Positions 10,642 to 19,921 of a stretch of 64,000 nt of DNA are shown here, piece by piece. Made by a program: the position numbers and the translations under genes. Source of the DNA: Flavobacteriaceae bacterium (GTDB lineage Bacteria; Bacteroidota; Bacteroidia; Flavobacteriales; Flavobacteriaceae); NCBI GenBank assembly GCA_013043685.1, contig JABDNT010000018.1, forward strand, positions 42,618 through 106,617. Reading direction: 5' to 3'. The notes under the pieces are model-generated. The model had not been told where the DNA came from and searched no databases. It saw nothing but the letters and a program-made list of their open reading frames with translations. Each line of letters begins with the position of its first letter. Within the stretch, counting starts at the first letter, position 1.

Positions 10642-10676
10642 TTTGGTAAAGATAGCTAACAAATTAGTTAGCTTTG
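10642..10676 (+). promoter_or_regulatory. Candidate tatD promoter (TTTG N23 TAGCTTTG)
   Basis: TTTG at 10642-10645, TAGCTTTG at 10669-10676; overlaps inverted repeat AGCTAAC-N6-GTTAGCT (10654-10673). Confidence 0.5.
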
Positions 10677-10681
10677 TACGC

Positions 10682-11449
10682 ATGCTAACAGATACTCATA
10701 CTCACTTGTATAGTGAAGCTTTCGATGAAGACAGGAAAGCGATGATGGAAAGGGCAGCTGAAGCTGGTGTAAGCCGCTTCTTTATACCGGCCATTGATTC
10801 CACCTATACGGAAGCTATGTATGATCTCGAAAGACAGTTTCCGGACAAGGTTTTTTTAATGATGGGATTGCATCCAACTTCTGTGAAGGAAGAAAGCTAC
10901 CTGCTGGAATTGGCTAAAGTGGAAGCTGCCTTTGAGAAAAGGAGTTTCTATGCGGTAGGAGAGATTGGAATTGATCTGTATTGGGATACCTCTACTCTTG
11001 AAATTCAGAAAGAAGCGTTCCGAAGGCAAATTAAACTGGCTAAGAAATATCAATTACCTATAGTGATACATTGCCGGGAATCATTTGATGAGATATTTGA
11101 GGTTTTGGAAACTGAAAGGGATGAGAAACTCTTTGGAATTTTTCACTGCTTTACCGGGACGAAAGTGCAGGCAGAGAGGGCTATTGGTTTTAATATGAAG
11201 CTTGGAATAGGTGGGGTGGTGACTTTTAAAAACGGGAAGATCGATCGGTTTCTTCGTGAAATTGATCTGAAGCACATTGTTTTGGAAACGGATTCCCCTT
11301 ATCTTTCTCCCGTGCCTTTCAGAGGAAAAAGGAACGAAAGTTCTTATTTAAAACTTATAACCCAGAAAGTTGCAGAGATATACGAAATGCCAGTAGCGGA
11401 AATAGCGAACATAACAACAGAGAATTCAAAAGAAGTATTTGGAGTTTAA
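10682..11449 (+). CDS. tatD: TatD family metal-dependent hydrolase
   Basis: MLTDTHTHLY, GEIGIDLYWD, VIHCRESFDE, LETDSPYLSP; start revised to 10682. Confidence 0.94.
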   Translation: MLTDTHTHLYSEAFDEDRKAMMERAAEAGVSRFFIPAIDSTYTEAMYDLERQFPDKVFLMMGLHPTSVKEESYLLELAKVEAAFEKRSFYAVGEIGIDLYWDTSTLEIQKEAFRRQIKLAKKYQLPIVIHCRESFDEIFEVLETERDEKLFGIFHCFTGTKVQAERAIGFNMKLGIGGVVTFKNGKIDRFLREIDLKHIVLETDSPYLSPVPFRGKRNESSYLKLITQKVAEIYEMPVAEIANITTENSKEVFGV

Positions 11450-12477
11450 TGAAACAAATCCCAAAAATATTGTTGATATACACAGGTGGAACCATTGGGA
11501 TGATAATGGATTTTAAAACTGGTGCGCTAGAGAATTTTAATTTCAATGAACTGCTAACATACGTGCCGGAATTAAATCTTTTAGATTGTTCTATTTCAAC
11601 CAAAAGTTTTAAAAAACCTATCGATAGCTCTAATATGAATCCCGATTATTGGGTGAGATTGACGACTATTATCGAAAAAAATTACGATACCTACGATGGG
11701 TTTGTAGTGTTACACGGAAGTGATACCATGTCGTATACCGCCTCAGTAATTAGTTTCATGACGGAAAACCTGGCCAAGCCGATAATTTTTACCGGATCTC
11801 AGTTGCCAATCGGGGATCTTCGTACCGATGCCAAAGAGAATTTAATCACATCTATACAACTCGCTGCACTGCAGCATAAAGGAAATCCCAGAATTGCGGA
11901 AGTATGCCTTTATTTTGAGTATAAACTTTACAGGGCGAACAGGACGACGAAAATAAACGCCCAACATTTTCAGGCATTTGCGTCGTTGAATTATCCGCCG
12001 TTGGCCGAAAGTGGTGTTGAATTATCCATCAATGAAGAAGCTTTGCTCATACCCAATCGACGAAAGAAATTCAGGGTGTTTAAAGAGTTAGGAAAAGGGA
12101 TTGTTCTACTCAAGATGTTTCCGGGTATGGATGCTCAAACTTTTCGTCACATTGTTTCGTATGATGAAATTCAGGGATTGATTATAGAAACATATGGTAG
12201 TGGCAATGTGACAACGCAGACCTGGTTTTTATCCGGTTTGAAGAAGTTGATCGGGAGAGGAATTCCCGTTATCAATGTTACACAATGTTCTGGTGGTAGT
12301 GTGAATATGGGCCTATATCATACCAGTGTTGCTCTTAAAAAGTTAGGTGTCATCTCCGGAAAGGATATCACCACCGAAGCAGCTGTCGCCAAGTTGATGT
12401 ATCTGTTAGGCCATGGTATTTCTTCGAAAAGTTTCCGAACGATATTTGAGACTTCCCTTCGGGGTGAAATGAGTTAA
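11449..12477 (+). CDS. ansA: Type I L-asparaginase
   Basis: LLIYTGGTIGMI, VVLHGSDTMSYTAS; ATGA-type overlap with the tatD stop codon. Confidence 0.94.
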   Translation: MKQIPKILLIYTGGTIGMIMDFKTGALENFNFNELLTYVPELNLLDCSISTKSFKKPIDSSNMNPDYWVRLTTIIEKNYDTYDGFVVLHGSDTMSYTASVISFMTENLAKPIIFTGSQLPIGDLRTDAKENLITSIQLAALQHKGNPRIAEVCLYFEYKLYRANRTTKINAQHFQAFASLNYPPLAESGVELSINEEALLIPNRRKKFRVFKELGKGIVLLKMFPGMDAQTFRHIVSYDEIQGLIIETYGSGNVTTQTWFLSGLKKLIGRGIPVINVTQCSGGSVNMGLYHTSVALKKLGVISGKDITTEAAVAKLMYLLGHGISSKSFRTIFETSLRGEMS

Positions 12478-12561
12478 AAATTCCCCTTAAAATATTTTAT
12501 TAGCCGCTAATTTTTTTGTTATTTGGCAACCCTTTTCTATTGTATTACTGGTTAAGGAATT

Positions 12562-12649
12562 AGAGAGGTGGCCGAGTGGTCGAAGGCGCACGCCTGGAAA
12601 GTGTGTATACGCCAAAAGCGTATCGAGGGTTCGAATCCCTTCCTCTCTG
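12562..12649 (+). tRNA. tRNA-Ser (GGA)
   Basis: Acceptor arms AGAGAGG/CCTCTCT, D-arm GCCGAGTGGTCGAAGGC, anticodon loop CTGGAAA (GGA), long variable arm, T-arm GGTTCGAATCC. Confidence 0.96.
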
Positions 12650-12725
12650 CGAATGAAGTTACGAGAGAGAAAATTTGTCGAAGCTTGCTTCAGCAAATTT
12701 TCGAGCGAGTAACTTAAAGATTCGC
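12649..12725. repeat. Long imperfect hairpin directly after tRNA-Ser
   Basis: gcgaatgaagttac...aaaatttg / caaatttt...gtaacttaaagattcgc with inner gaagc-tt-gcttc; no T-tract follows. Confidence 0.65.
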
Positions 12726-13089
12726 AGCATCTATGTTCATTGCCAGAATTGGTTTTTGGGACTAATTTACCCATTCAGATAGAGCAAGTGAGTATGTCGG
12801 AATTGCAATACGAAAATTTCCAATGGATACTACAATTTCGGTGATTCGATTTCAGCGAAGATTAGGGTCGTTCCTTTGATGTTGGCACTTATTTATAATG
12901 CGATTAACTAATTTTAAAACAATCGGTAAACATTGATTTCAGGCATTCCATCGGTATTTAATCCGAAGAAATTGTTATTTCATCAAAGAATTGGCAGAAT
13001 GCCTAGCACAATCATAGAATTATTGCACATTAACTAATTATTTTTATATCTTTAACCTTTAACTAAAAACAAACTTTAAGTCGATAGCA

Positions 13090-13896
13090 ATGAAAAAATT
13101 ATTTTCTATTATGGCGATTGCCGCACTATTTTTTGCGGGAACATTCAACGCAAACGCAACAGCTGTTCAAACGATGCCCACGAACGTTCAAACGTTGGTA
13201 ACTTCAGCTACAGTTACAATTATACAGGATGATGAGGCAGCAGCCTCTACCGAAGAATCTCAGGGATGGCATCAGGCCCTAAAGCAAAGATTTATCGAAG
13301 GAGGACCAGGATTTATGGGAATCGTATTGTTGTGTTTAATTCTTGGTCTGGCGATTGCTATCGAGAGAATTATCTTTTTAAACCTTTCAACTACGAATAC
13401 AAATAAATTAGCCCAGAGTGTTGAAGATGCTTTGAATAGTGGTGGAGTTGAAGCTGCAAAAGAAGTTTGCAGAAACACAAAAGGCCCCGTTGCTTCTATT
13501 TATTACCAGGGTCTTGACCGTGCGGATGAAAGCATTGAAGCTGCTGAGAAAGCAGTAATTGGTTATGGAGGGGTTCAAATGGGACAACTTGAGAGAAATG
13601 TATCATGGATCTCGCTATTTATTGCTCTTGCACCTATGCTTGGTTTCATGGGAACAGTAATAGGTATGATCTTGGCATTTGATAAAATTGAAGCAGCCGG
13701 AGATATGAACCCATCACTTGTAGCAGGGGGTATTAAAGTGGCACTTCTAACCACAGTATTTGGTTTGATCGTTGCGATTATCCTTCAGATTTTCTACAAC
13801 TATATTATCGCTAAGATCGATAGTATTGTTAACAGTATGGAAGACGCTTCCATCACGTTAATTGATATGTTGGTAGACTACAAAAACAAGAAGTAA
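13090..13896 (+). CDS. exbB: MotA/TolQ/ExbB proton channel family protein
   Basis: Signal-like N-terminus, then LLCLILGLAIAIERIIFL and LAPMLGFMGTVIGMILAFDKI. Confidence 0.93.
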   Translation: MKKLFSIMAIAALFFAGTFNANATAVQTMPTNVQTLVTSATVTIIQDDEAAASTEESQGWHQALKQRFIEGGPGFMGIVLLCLILGLAIAIERIIFLNLSTTNTNKLAQSVEDALNSGGVEAAKEVCRNTKGPVASIYYQGLDRADESIEAAEKAVIGYGGVQMGQLERNVSWISLFIALAPMLGFMGTVIGMILAFDKIEAAGDMNPSLVAGGIKVALLTTVFGLIVAIILQIFYNYIIAKIDSIVNSMEDASITLIDMLVDYKNKK

Positions 13897-13917
13897 TTAA
13901 TCCAAAACCAAAACAGA

Positions 13918-14322
13918 ATGGGTTTACATAAAATATTAAGAATAGTTGCGCTTCTGCTTGCAGTTGCCGGTATAGTGGCCCTGGTCATGGTATTGGTCAA
14001 TGATACAGGATTGGATGCTCAGCTTTATATAGCATATATCACTTTAGCACTAACAGTGTTTATTGTTTTGGTATATGTGTTGAAGGAAACTTTCTCCGGA
14101 AATTTGAAAAAGACGCTGATGTCAATCGGAGCTTTTATTGCAGTCGTGATCGTTGCATACATCATGGCCGATGGAGTTGAAACCGAAATGAGAGATGGCG
14201 AAATACTTTCAGAAAGCGGATCTCACTGGGTGGGAACCGGCCTGAATACATTTTACATCCTTGCTGTCATTGCGATAGGATCGATGATATATAGCGGAAT
14301 TAAAAAAGCAACAGCTAGATAA
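13918..14322 (+). CDS. Integral membrane protein of the exb cluster (hypothetical)
   Basis: Four predicted TM segments; tightly placed between exbB and exbD (1-bp overlap with the next gene). Confidence 0.75.
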   Translation: MGLHKILRIVALLLAVAGIVALVMVLVNDTGLDAQLYIAYITLALTVFIVLVYVLKETFSGNLKKTLMSIGAFIAVVIVAYIMADGVETEMRDGEILSESGSHWVGTGLNTFYILAVIAIGSMIYSGIKKATAR

Positions 14323-14942
14323 TGAGAAGAGCAACACCAGAGGTGAATGCAGGGTCTATGGCAGATATCGCCTTCCTATTACTTATCTTTTTCCTGGTAA
14401 CTACTACCATAGAAAAGGATAAAGGAATTGCGCGTCAATTACCACCTATTGAACCTCCAACGGAAGCTCCACCACTGATCAAGGAAAAAAACCTGTTCAT
14501 AGTAAATGTGAATAAGGATGACCAACTACTAGTGGAAGATAATCTTATGGAGCTAAAAGATCTACGACAGGCTGCTATCGCATTCCTGGATAATGGAGGG
14601 GCACCTTCCGGAAGTCCGGAATACTGCAATTACTGTAAAGGAGCCAGAAGCCCATCCTCATCCGATAATCCGGATAAGGCTGTGATCTCTGTGCAAAACG
14701 ACAGGTTAACTTCGTACAAGATGTATATAGCGGTTCAGAATGAACTGGTAGCCGCTTATAACTTCCTGAGAGACCGTGAGTCTGAACGATTATACGGATG
14801 GAAATTTACAGAATTGAATAAAGCCATAAATGAAGGCAGTTTCAAAGGAAACGAAGATGCTGCTAAAGAAAAGCTCGAAGCTATTCAGAAATTATTTCCA
14901 TTGAAGCTTTCAGAAGCAGAGCCAAAAACAAAGGGACAATAA
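14322..14942 (+). CDS. exbD: ExbD/TolR family biopolymer transport protein
   Basis: MRRATPEVNAGSMADIAFLLLIFFLVTTTIEKDKGI, the conserved ExbD TM/Asp segment. Confidence 0.92.
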   Translation: MRRATPEVNAGSMADIAFLLLIFFLVTTTIEKDKGIARQLPPIEPPTEAPPLIKEKNLFIVNVNKDDQLLVEDNLMELKDLRQAAIAFLDNGGAPSGSPEYCNYCKGARSPSSSDNPDKAVISVQNDRLTSYKMYIAVQNELVAAYNFLRDRESERLYGWKFTELNKAINEGSFKGNEDAAKEKLEAIQKLFPLKLSEAEPKTKGQ

Positions 14943-14954
14943 ACGAATTAGAGT

Positions 14955-15428
14955 ATGTCAAAATTTAAAAAGAAAAAAGGCGGTGAATTGCCGCATATTT
15001 CAACAGCATCTTTACCGGATATTGTGTTTATGCTCTTGTTCTTTTTTATGGTGGTAACCGTACTTAGAGATACCAATCTTTTGGTACAGAACCAACTTCC
15101 TAAAGCAGACCAGGTTGAAAAACTTAAAAAAGATAGAGCAGTATATATTTATGCTGGAAAACCAAGTTCGCGTTATCAGGAAGTATTTGGTACCGAAGGT
15201 AGGATACAGATCGGCGACAAGTATACCAGCATTGAAAATATTGGTTTAGCACTGGAGGAAGCAAGACGTAAATTATTACCGGAACTGCAGGATAAGGTGT
15301 ATGTTGCTTTGAAAGTAGACGGTGAGACAAATACCGGTTTGGTAAGTGATATAAAACAGGTTTTAAGAGAAAGAAATCTTCTTAAGATCATTTATATTAC
15401 CACACCCGGAACCGAATTAAGTAATTAA
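14955..15428 (+). CDS. exbD: ExbD/TolR family biopolymer transport protein (second copy)
   Basis: ISTASLPDIVFMLLFFFMVVTVLRDT, ExbD TM/Asp segment. Confidence 0.92.
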   Translation: MSKFKKKKGGELPHISTASLPDIVFMLLFFFMVVTVLRDTNLLVQNQLPKADQVEKLKKDRAVYIYAGKPSSRYQEVFGTEGRIQIGDKYTSIENIGLALEEARRKLLPELQDKVYVALKVDGETNTGLVSDIKQVLRERNLLKIIYITTPGTELSN

Positions 15429-15446
15429 CTCATTACTATCGATTAT

Positions 15447-15482
15447 AAAAAACGCCCCGGCAATAAAGCCGGGGCGTTTTTG
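15447..15482. terminator. Intrinsic terminator
   Basis: aaaaaacgccccgg-caataaag-ccggggcgttttt. Confidence 0.85.
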
Positions 15483-15517
15483 TTTTATATATTTTGAAAT
15501 ACCTTTATCTTTAACCA

Positions 15518-16219
15518 ATGCGCTTCTCAAAAAGAATTTTCTCGTTGATAATTATTTGCCTCCTCGGCTGTGTTGGATTAGCGCAGGATAGCATTCCAAA
15601 ACCTTACGATCAAAATTACAGAGAAGACCAATTCTATATAGGTATAACTTACAATGTTATTACAGATGTTCCAACCGATGTCGCTACCCGGGGATTGTCC
15701 GGGGGACTACATTTCGGATTCTTACGAGACATTCCTTTAAATGAAAGGCGAAATGTGGCTATAGCGATAGGAGCCGGAATGTCTATAGATCGTTACGGTC
15801 AGACACTTTTTATTGGAGAGGCAGAGGATAACGAATCTATCTTCAGAATTCTGAACAGCGAAATCGATTATACCACAAATTATTTTTCTACCTACACCTT
15901 AGAGGCCCCGGTAGAATTTCGCTGGCGGACATCAACCGAAAGTTCCTATAAGTTCTGGAGGATTTATACCGGCTTCAGGATTGGATATTCATATTATTAT
16001 AAATCGGTATTCAAACAAACCAATAATAATATTAATCAAACAGATATACCTGAGTTCGAAAAGCTTCGCCTTGGGGCCAGTTTAAGTTTTGGTTATAATA
16101 CATTCAACTTCTATGTGTATTACAGTATCAACCCGTTTTTCAAAGATGCGATTACTGTAGAAAACCAGACAGTCGATTTTAAAACGGTAAAGGTTGGATT
16201 AATGTTCTATATACTATAG
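15518..16219 (+). CDS. PorT family outer-membrane beta-barrel protein
   Basis: Signal peptide, beta-barrel pattern, position after exbB/exbD as in many flavobacterial genomes. Confidence 0.75.
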   Translation: MRFSKRIFSLIIICLLGCVGLAQDSIPKPYDQNYREDQFYIGITYNVITDVPTDVATRGLSGGLHFGFLRDIPLNERRNVAIAIGAGMSIDRYGQTLFIGEAEDNESIFRILNSEIDYTTNYFSTYTLEAPVEFRWRTSTESSYKFWRIYTGFRIGYSYYYKSVFKQTNNNINQTDIPEFEKLRLGASLSFGYNTFNFYVYYSINPFFKDAITVENQTVDFKTVKVGLMFYIL

Positions 16220-16822
16220 CCAGAAATTCAACAGAATAAGTTGGGGTATAACCCCGATAAATAATCCCAAAACTAATTCAACAGGTGTATGCGAATTCGT
16301 ATGAAGGCGGGAGGAAGCTACCCAACCGTTGGCTATAAACATAATAATTATCCAGATCAATAGATTTACCTTGAAATGTACACTTAGCGCAATTAGGAAC
16401 ATGGTAACTCCGGCAATCCCCATCTGATGAAGGCTAATCTTCTGTTTAAAAAACACTAACAGTAAGGCTGTGATCGCAGAAAACAATATTGCGACAAAGA
16501 AATAATATAATTCCGGGCTGTCGTAAGGATCAAATACCATCTTAATCACGAGCAGCAGCAGCAAACACTGAAGCATCAATGGAACCTTTCTTTCTTTAAC
16601 ATCATCCAGCTGTATGCTCGATACAACATGTAAATTTTTCAAAAGGAAATAAGTGACCAGTGGGATCAAAAACGTAATGATGCAGACAGCCATTAACTTC
16701 GCAAAAAGGAGATCTCTTTCCACGTAGCGAGGTGTAATAATGAAATAGAAGAAGGTTCCGAGAAGAGGCATCAATAACGGATGGAATATATATGCACCTA
16801 TTCGGAGGAAGATGTTCATCAA
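16214..16822 (-). CDS. Multi-TM membrane protein, PAP2-like C-terminus
   Basis: Several TM helices; C-terminal GWVASSRLHTNSHTPVELVLGLFIGVIPQ. Confidence 0.65.
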   Translation of the reverse strand: MMNIFLRIGAYIFHPLLMPLLGTFFYFIITPRYVERDLLFAKLMAVCIITFLIPLVTYFLLKNLHVVSSIQLDDVKERKVPLMLQCLLLLLVIKMVFDPYDSPELYYFFVAILFSAITALLLVFFKQKISLHQMGIAGVTMFLIALSVHFKVNLLIWIIIMFIANGWVASSRLHTNSHTPVELVLGLFIGVIPQLILLNFWL

Positions 16823-18282
16823 ATTTCTTTTCTTAATCGAGCCACTGGAAGATCCAGTTGTTCGCGGTATTTCGCGACAGTGCGTCTTGCGATAGGATAA
16901 CCTTTTTCCTTGAGGATCTTTGCGAGTTTGTCATCTGTAAGGGGTTTGCGCTTATCCTCTTCTGAAATTGTGATCTCAAGTATCTTTTTAATTTCCCGCG
17001 TGCTTACATCTTCGCCTTGAATATTCTTCATGGACTCGCTAAAAAACTCCTTTATAAGCTTCGTGCCATAAGGTGTATCCACATACTTGCTATTGGCTAC
17101 CCGGGATACGGTAGAAACATCCATATCGATCTTGTCCGCAATATCTTTCAATATCATCGGTTTAAGTTTGCGTTCATCACCGGTTAGGAAGTATTCCTTT
17201 TGGTGATGCATAATCGCATTCATTGTGACATAGAGGGTTTGCTGCCTCTGTTTAATGGCATCGATGAACCATTTTGCAGCGTCCAGTTTTTGTTTAATAA
17301 AAAGTACCGCATCCTTTTGCGATTTCGACTTATCCTTAGATTCCTTATAGCCCTTTAACATGTTAGTGTATTCTCTGGAAACATGTAGTTCCGGAGCATT
17401 ACGGCCATTTAAGGTAAGTTCCAGCTCCCCGTCGACAATTTTAATGGTAAAATCGGGCACTACATGTTCTACCATTCGGGTATTTCCGGAATAGGTTCCT
17501 CCCGGTTTGGGATTAAGTCCCTCGATCTCATGAATGGCGTTCCGAAGTTGCTCTTCTGTGATATCGAACTTATGTAACAGCTTTTTGTAATGTTTTTTTG
17601 AAAAATGGTCGAATGTATCCTCAATGATCCTGGTGGCAAGATCTACTTCTACTGAACTTTCTTTTCGCTTGAGTTGAATGAGTAAACATTCTTGTAAATC
17701 TCTAGCAGCTACGCCCGCCGGATCCAAATCCTGGACGATGTTAAGGACTTCTTCAATTTTCTCTTCTGTAGTATAAATATTTTGCGTAAACGCCAGATCG
17801 TCAACTATATCGCTGATCTCCCTGCGGATATATCCACTCTCGTCAACACTGCCCACAAGGAACTTCGCAATTTCCTCAGCTTCCTCATCAAGGCGATACG
17901 TGTTAAGCTGTTGTAATAAGTACTGATTAAATGATGTTCCTGATGCGTAAGGTGTTTGTTTGTCCTCATCATCGGGAGAATAATTACTTGCTGAAAGTTT
18001 ATAACTTGGAGTTTCATCGTCACTGAGATAGTCATCTACGTTGATATCTGTTTCAATTACCTCCGTTCCGTCATCATAGGTATCATCGTAACTATCGTCA
18101 TCAAAAGTGTCTTGTAAGTTATCGTCTTCGTCTTTTCCTCCTTCTAACGCAGGATTTTCTTCCATTTCCTGAGAGATACGCTGCTCAAATGCCAGTGTGG
18201 GCAACTGTATAAGCTTCATTAGCTGAATCTGTTGAGGAGACAGCTTTTGTGATAATTTGAAGTTTAACTGTTGCTTTAGCAT
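16819..18282 (-). CDS. rpoN: RNA polymerase sigma-54 factor
   Basis: MLKQQLNFKLSQKLSPQQIQLMKLIQLPTLAFEQRI plus C-terminal RpoN-box region ARRTVAKYREQLDLPVARLRKEI. Confidence 0.97.
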   Translation of the reverse strand: MLKQQLNFKLSQKLSPQQIQLMKLIQLPTLAFEQRISQEMEENPALEGGKDEDDNLQDTFDDDSYDDTYDDGTEVIETDINVDDYLSDDETPSYKLSASNYSPDDEDKQTPYASGTSFNQYLLQQLNTYRLDEEAEEIAKFLVGSVDESGYIRREISDIVDDLAFTQNIYTTEEKIEEVLNIVQDLDPAGVAARDLQECLLIQLKRKESSVEVDLATRIIEDTFDHFSKKHYKKLLHKFDITEEQLRNAIHEIEGLNPKPGGTYSGNTRMVEHVVPDFTIKIVDGELELTLNGRNAPELHVSREYTNMLKGYKESKDKSKSQKDAVLFIKQKLDAAKWFIDAIKQRQQTLYVTMNAIMHHQKEYFLTGDERKLKPMILKDIADKIDMDVSTVSRVANSKYVDTPYGTKLIKEFFSESMKNIQGEDVSTREIKKILEITISEEDKRKPLTDDKLAKILKEKGYPIARRTVAKYREQLDLPVARLRKEI

Positions 18283-18310
18283 ATGTTCAATATAGTGATA
18301 TATAAATTTA

Positions 18311-18350
18311 AAAAAAACGGTCTACTTAATATAGGAAGTCGGCCGTTTTT
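18311..18350 (-). terminator. Intrinsic terminator of asnS
   Basis: AAAAACGGtctACTT...AAGTcGGCCGTTTTT stem, T-rich on the minus strand. Confidence 0.6.
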
Positions 18351-18424
18351 AATAGAAGCTTAATAATTTCCTCAAAGGTATCGTCTGAAGAACCGTTTCA
18401 CACCATGGAATCCATTCAATGCAA

Positions 18425-19867
18425 CTAAAATTCAGCATTTCCAGGCGTCCTTGGATAAGGAATCACATCTCTTATATTCCCCATACCCGTCACAAACTGG
18501 ACCAGGCGCTCGAATCCAAGCCCAAATCCACTGTGAACGCAAGTTCCGAATTTCCTGAGGTCAAGGTACCAGTACAACTCTTCTTCCGAAATGTCCATCG
18601 CCTTCATCTTTTCCAGTAGTACATCATATCGTTCCTCACGTTGAGATCCTCCAACGATCTCTCCAATACCTGGAAAGAGAACATCCATAGCTCTTACTGT
18701 CTTACCATCATCATTTAACCTCATATAAAAGGCCTTGATCGTGGCAGGATAATCGAACAGAATCACCGGACATTTAAAATGTTTTTCAACCAGGTATCGT
18801 TCGTGCTCACTTTGCAGGTCCGCACCCCATTCATCGATAAGGAATTTGAATTTCTTCTTTTTGTTCGGCTTACTCCGTTTTAATATTTCTATGGCTTCTG
18901 TATAGGTGACACGTTTAAAATTGTTGTCAATTATAAAACGCAACTTATCACGCAATGTCATCTCACTCCTTTCCGCCTGGGGTTTGGTTTTTTCTTCCTG
19001 AAGCAACCGATTCTCGAGGAATTCAAGGTCATCGGAACAGTTTTCAAGGGTGTATTTCACCACATATTTTATAAAATCTTCCGCCAGGTCCATATTAGCA
19101 TCAAGATCATAGAAGGCCATTTCAGGTTCGATCATCCAGAATTCGGCAAGGTGACGGGATGTGTTACTATTTTCTGCTCTGAAGGTGGGACCGAAGGTAT
19201 ACACTTTTCCAAGGCCCATTGCATAGGTTTCAGCTTCCAATTGTCCGCTTACGGTAAGATTGGTCTCTTTTTCGAAGAAATCCTGCTTATAATCTACCTC
19301 ACCATGTTCGTTTAACGGCGGGTTTTTAGGATCCAGGGCAGATACTCTGAACATTTCCCCCGCTCCTTCAGCATCGCTGCCGGTGATTATTGGGGAATGA
19401 AAATAGTGAAAGTTATTTTTCTGAAAATAATCATGCACGGCAAAAGCCAGTTTAGAACGTGTACGCATAATGGCACCGAAAGTGTTGGTGCGTATTCGCA
19501 GATGCGCCTGCTCTCTGAGAGTTTCAAGAGTGTGACGTTTCGGACTTAGAATTGTAAGTTTAACTTCTTCCGGGTCTGCCTCACCAAGAACCTCGATCTT
19601 CGAAACCTGGATCTCCACAACTTGTCCCTGCCCCTGGCTTTCCACCAGGGTGCCGCTTAACGAAATAGCCGCACCTACGGTGACTTTCCGAAGCAGTTCT
19701 TCCTCGAAATTTTCGAAATCCACCACACATTGTAGATTCTTTATAGTCGAGCCATCATTCAGGGCGATAAAACGATTGCTTCTGAAGGATCTAACCCAAC
19801 CTTTAACTGTGATCTCAACCTGAGAAGGTTCACTTTGCAATATCTTACTGATTTCCGATTGCTGCAT
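18425..19867 (-). CDS. asnS: Asparaginyl-tRNA synthetase
   Basis: OB-fold GWVRSFRSNRFIALNDGS, class II motifs FGPTFRAENSNTSRHLAEFWMIEPE and GFGLGFERLVQF. Confidence 0.97.
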   Translation of the reverse strand: MQQSEISKILQSEPSQVEITVKGWVRSFRSNRFIALNDGSTIKNLQCVVDFENFEEELLRKVTVGAAISLSGTLVESQGQGQVVEIQVSKIEVLGEADPEEVKLTILSPKRHTLETLREQAHLRIRTNTFGAIMRTRSKLAFAVHDYFQKNNFHYFHSPIITGSDAEGAGEMFRVSALDPKNPPLNEHGEVDYKQDFFEKETNLTVSGQLEAETYAMGLGKVYTFGPTFRAENSNTSRHLAEFWMIEPEMAFYDLDANMDLAEDFIKYVVKYTLENCSDDLEFLENRLLQEEKTKPQAERSEMTLRDKLRFIIDNNFKRVTYTEAIEILKRSKPNKKKKFKFLIDEWGADLQSEHERYLVEKHFKCPVILFDYPATIKAFYMRLNDDGKTVRAMDVLFPGIGEIVGGSQREERYDVLLEKMKAMDISEEELYWYLDLRKFGTCVHSGFGLGFERLVQFVTGMGNIRDVIPYPRTPGNAEF

Positions 19868-19921
19868 GTGTTTAGTTTTGAAGGCGTAAAGATACTTTTT
19901 AGTTGGAAACTGAACAACAAA

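Noticed and set aside
12487-12774. 95-aa minus ORF (...REEGIRTLDTLLAYTHFPGVRLRPLGHLS...)
   Set aside because: It is the antisense reading of tRNA-Ser and the neighbouring hairpin, a common false ORF.
12885-12905. TGGCAC...ATGC sigma-54-like sequence upstream of exbB
   Set aside because: GG-to-GC spacing is too long for a sigma-54 promoter.
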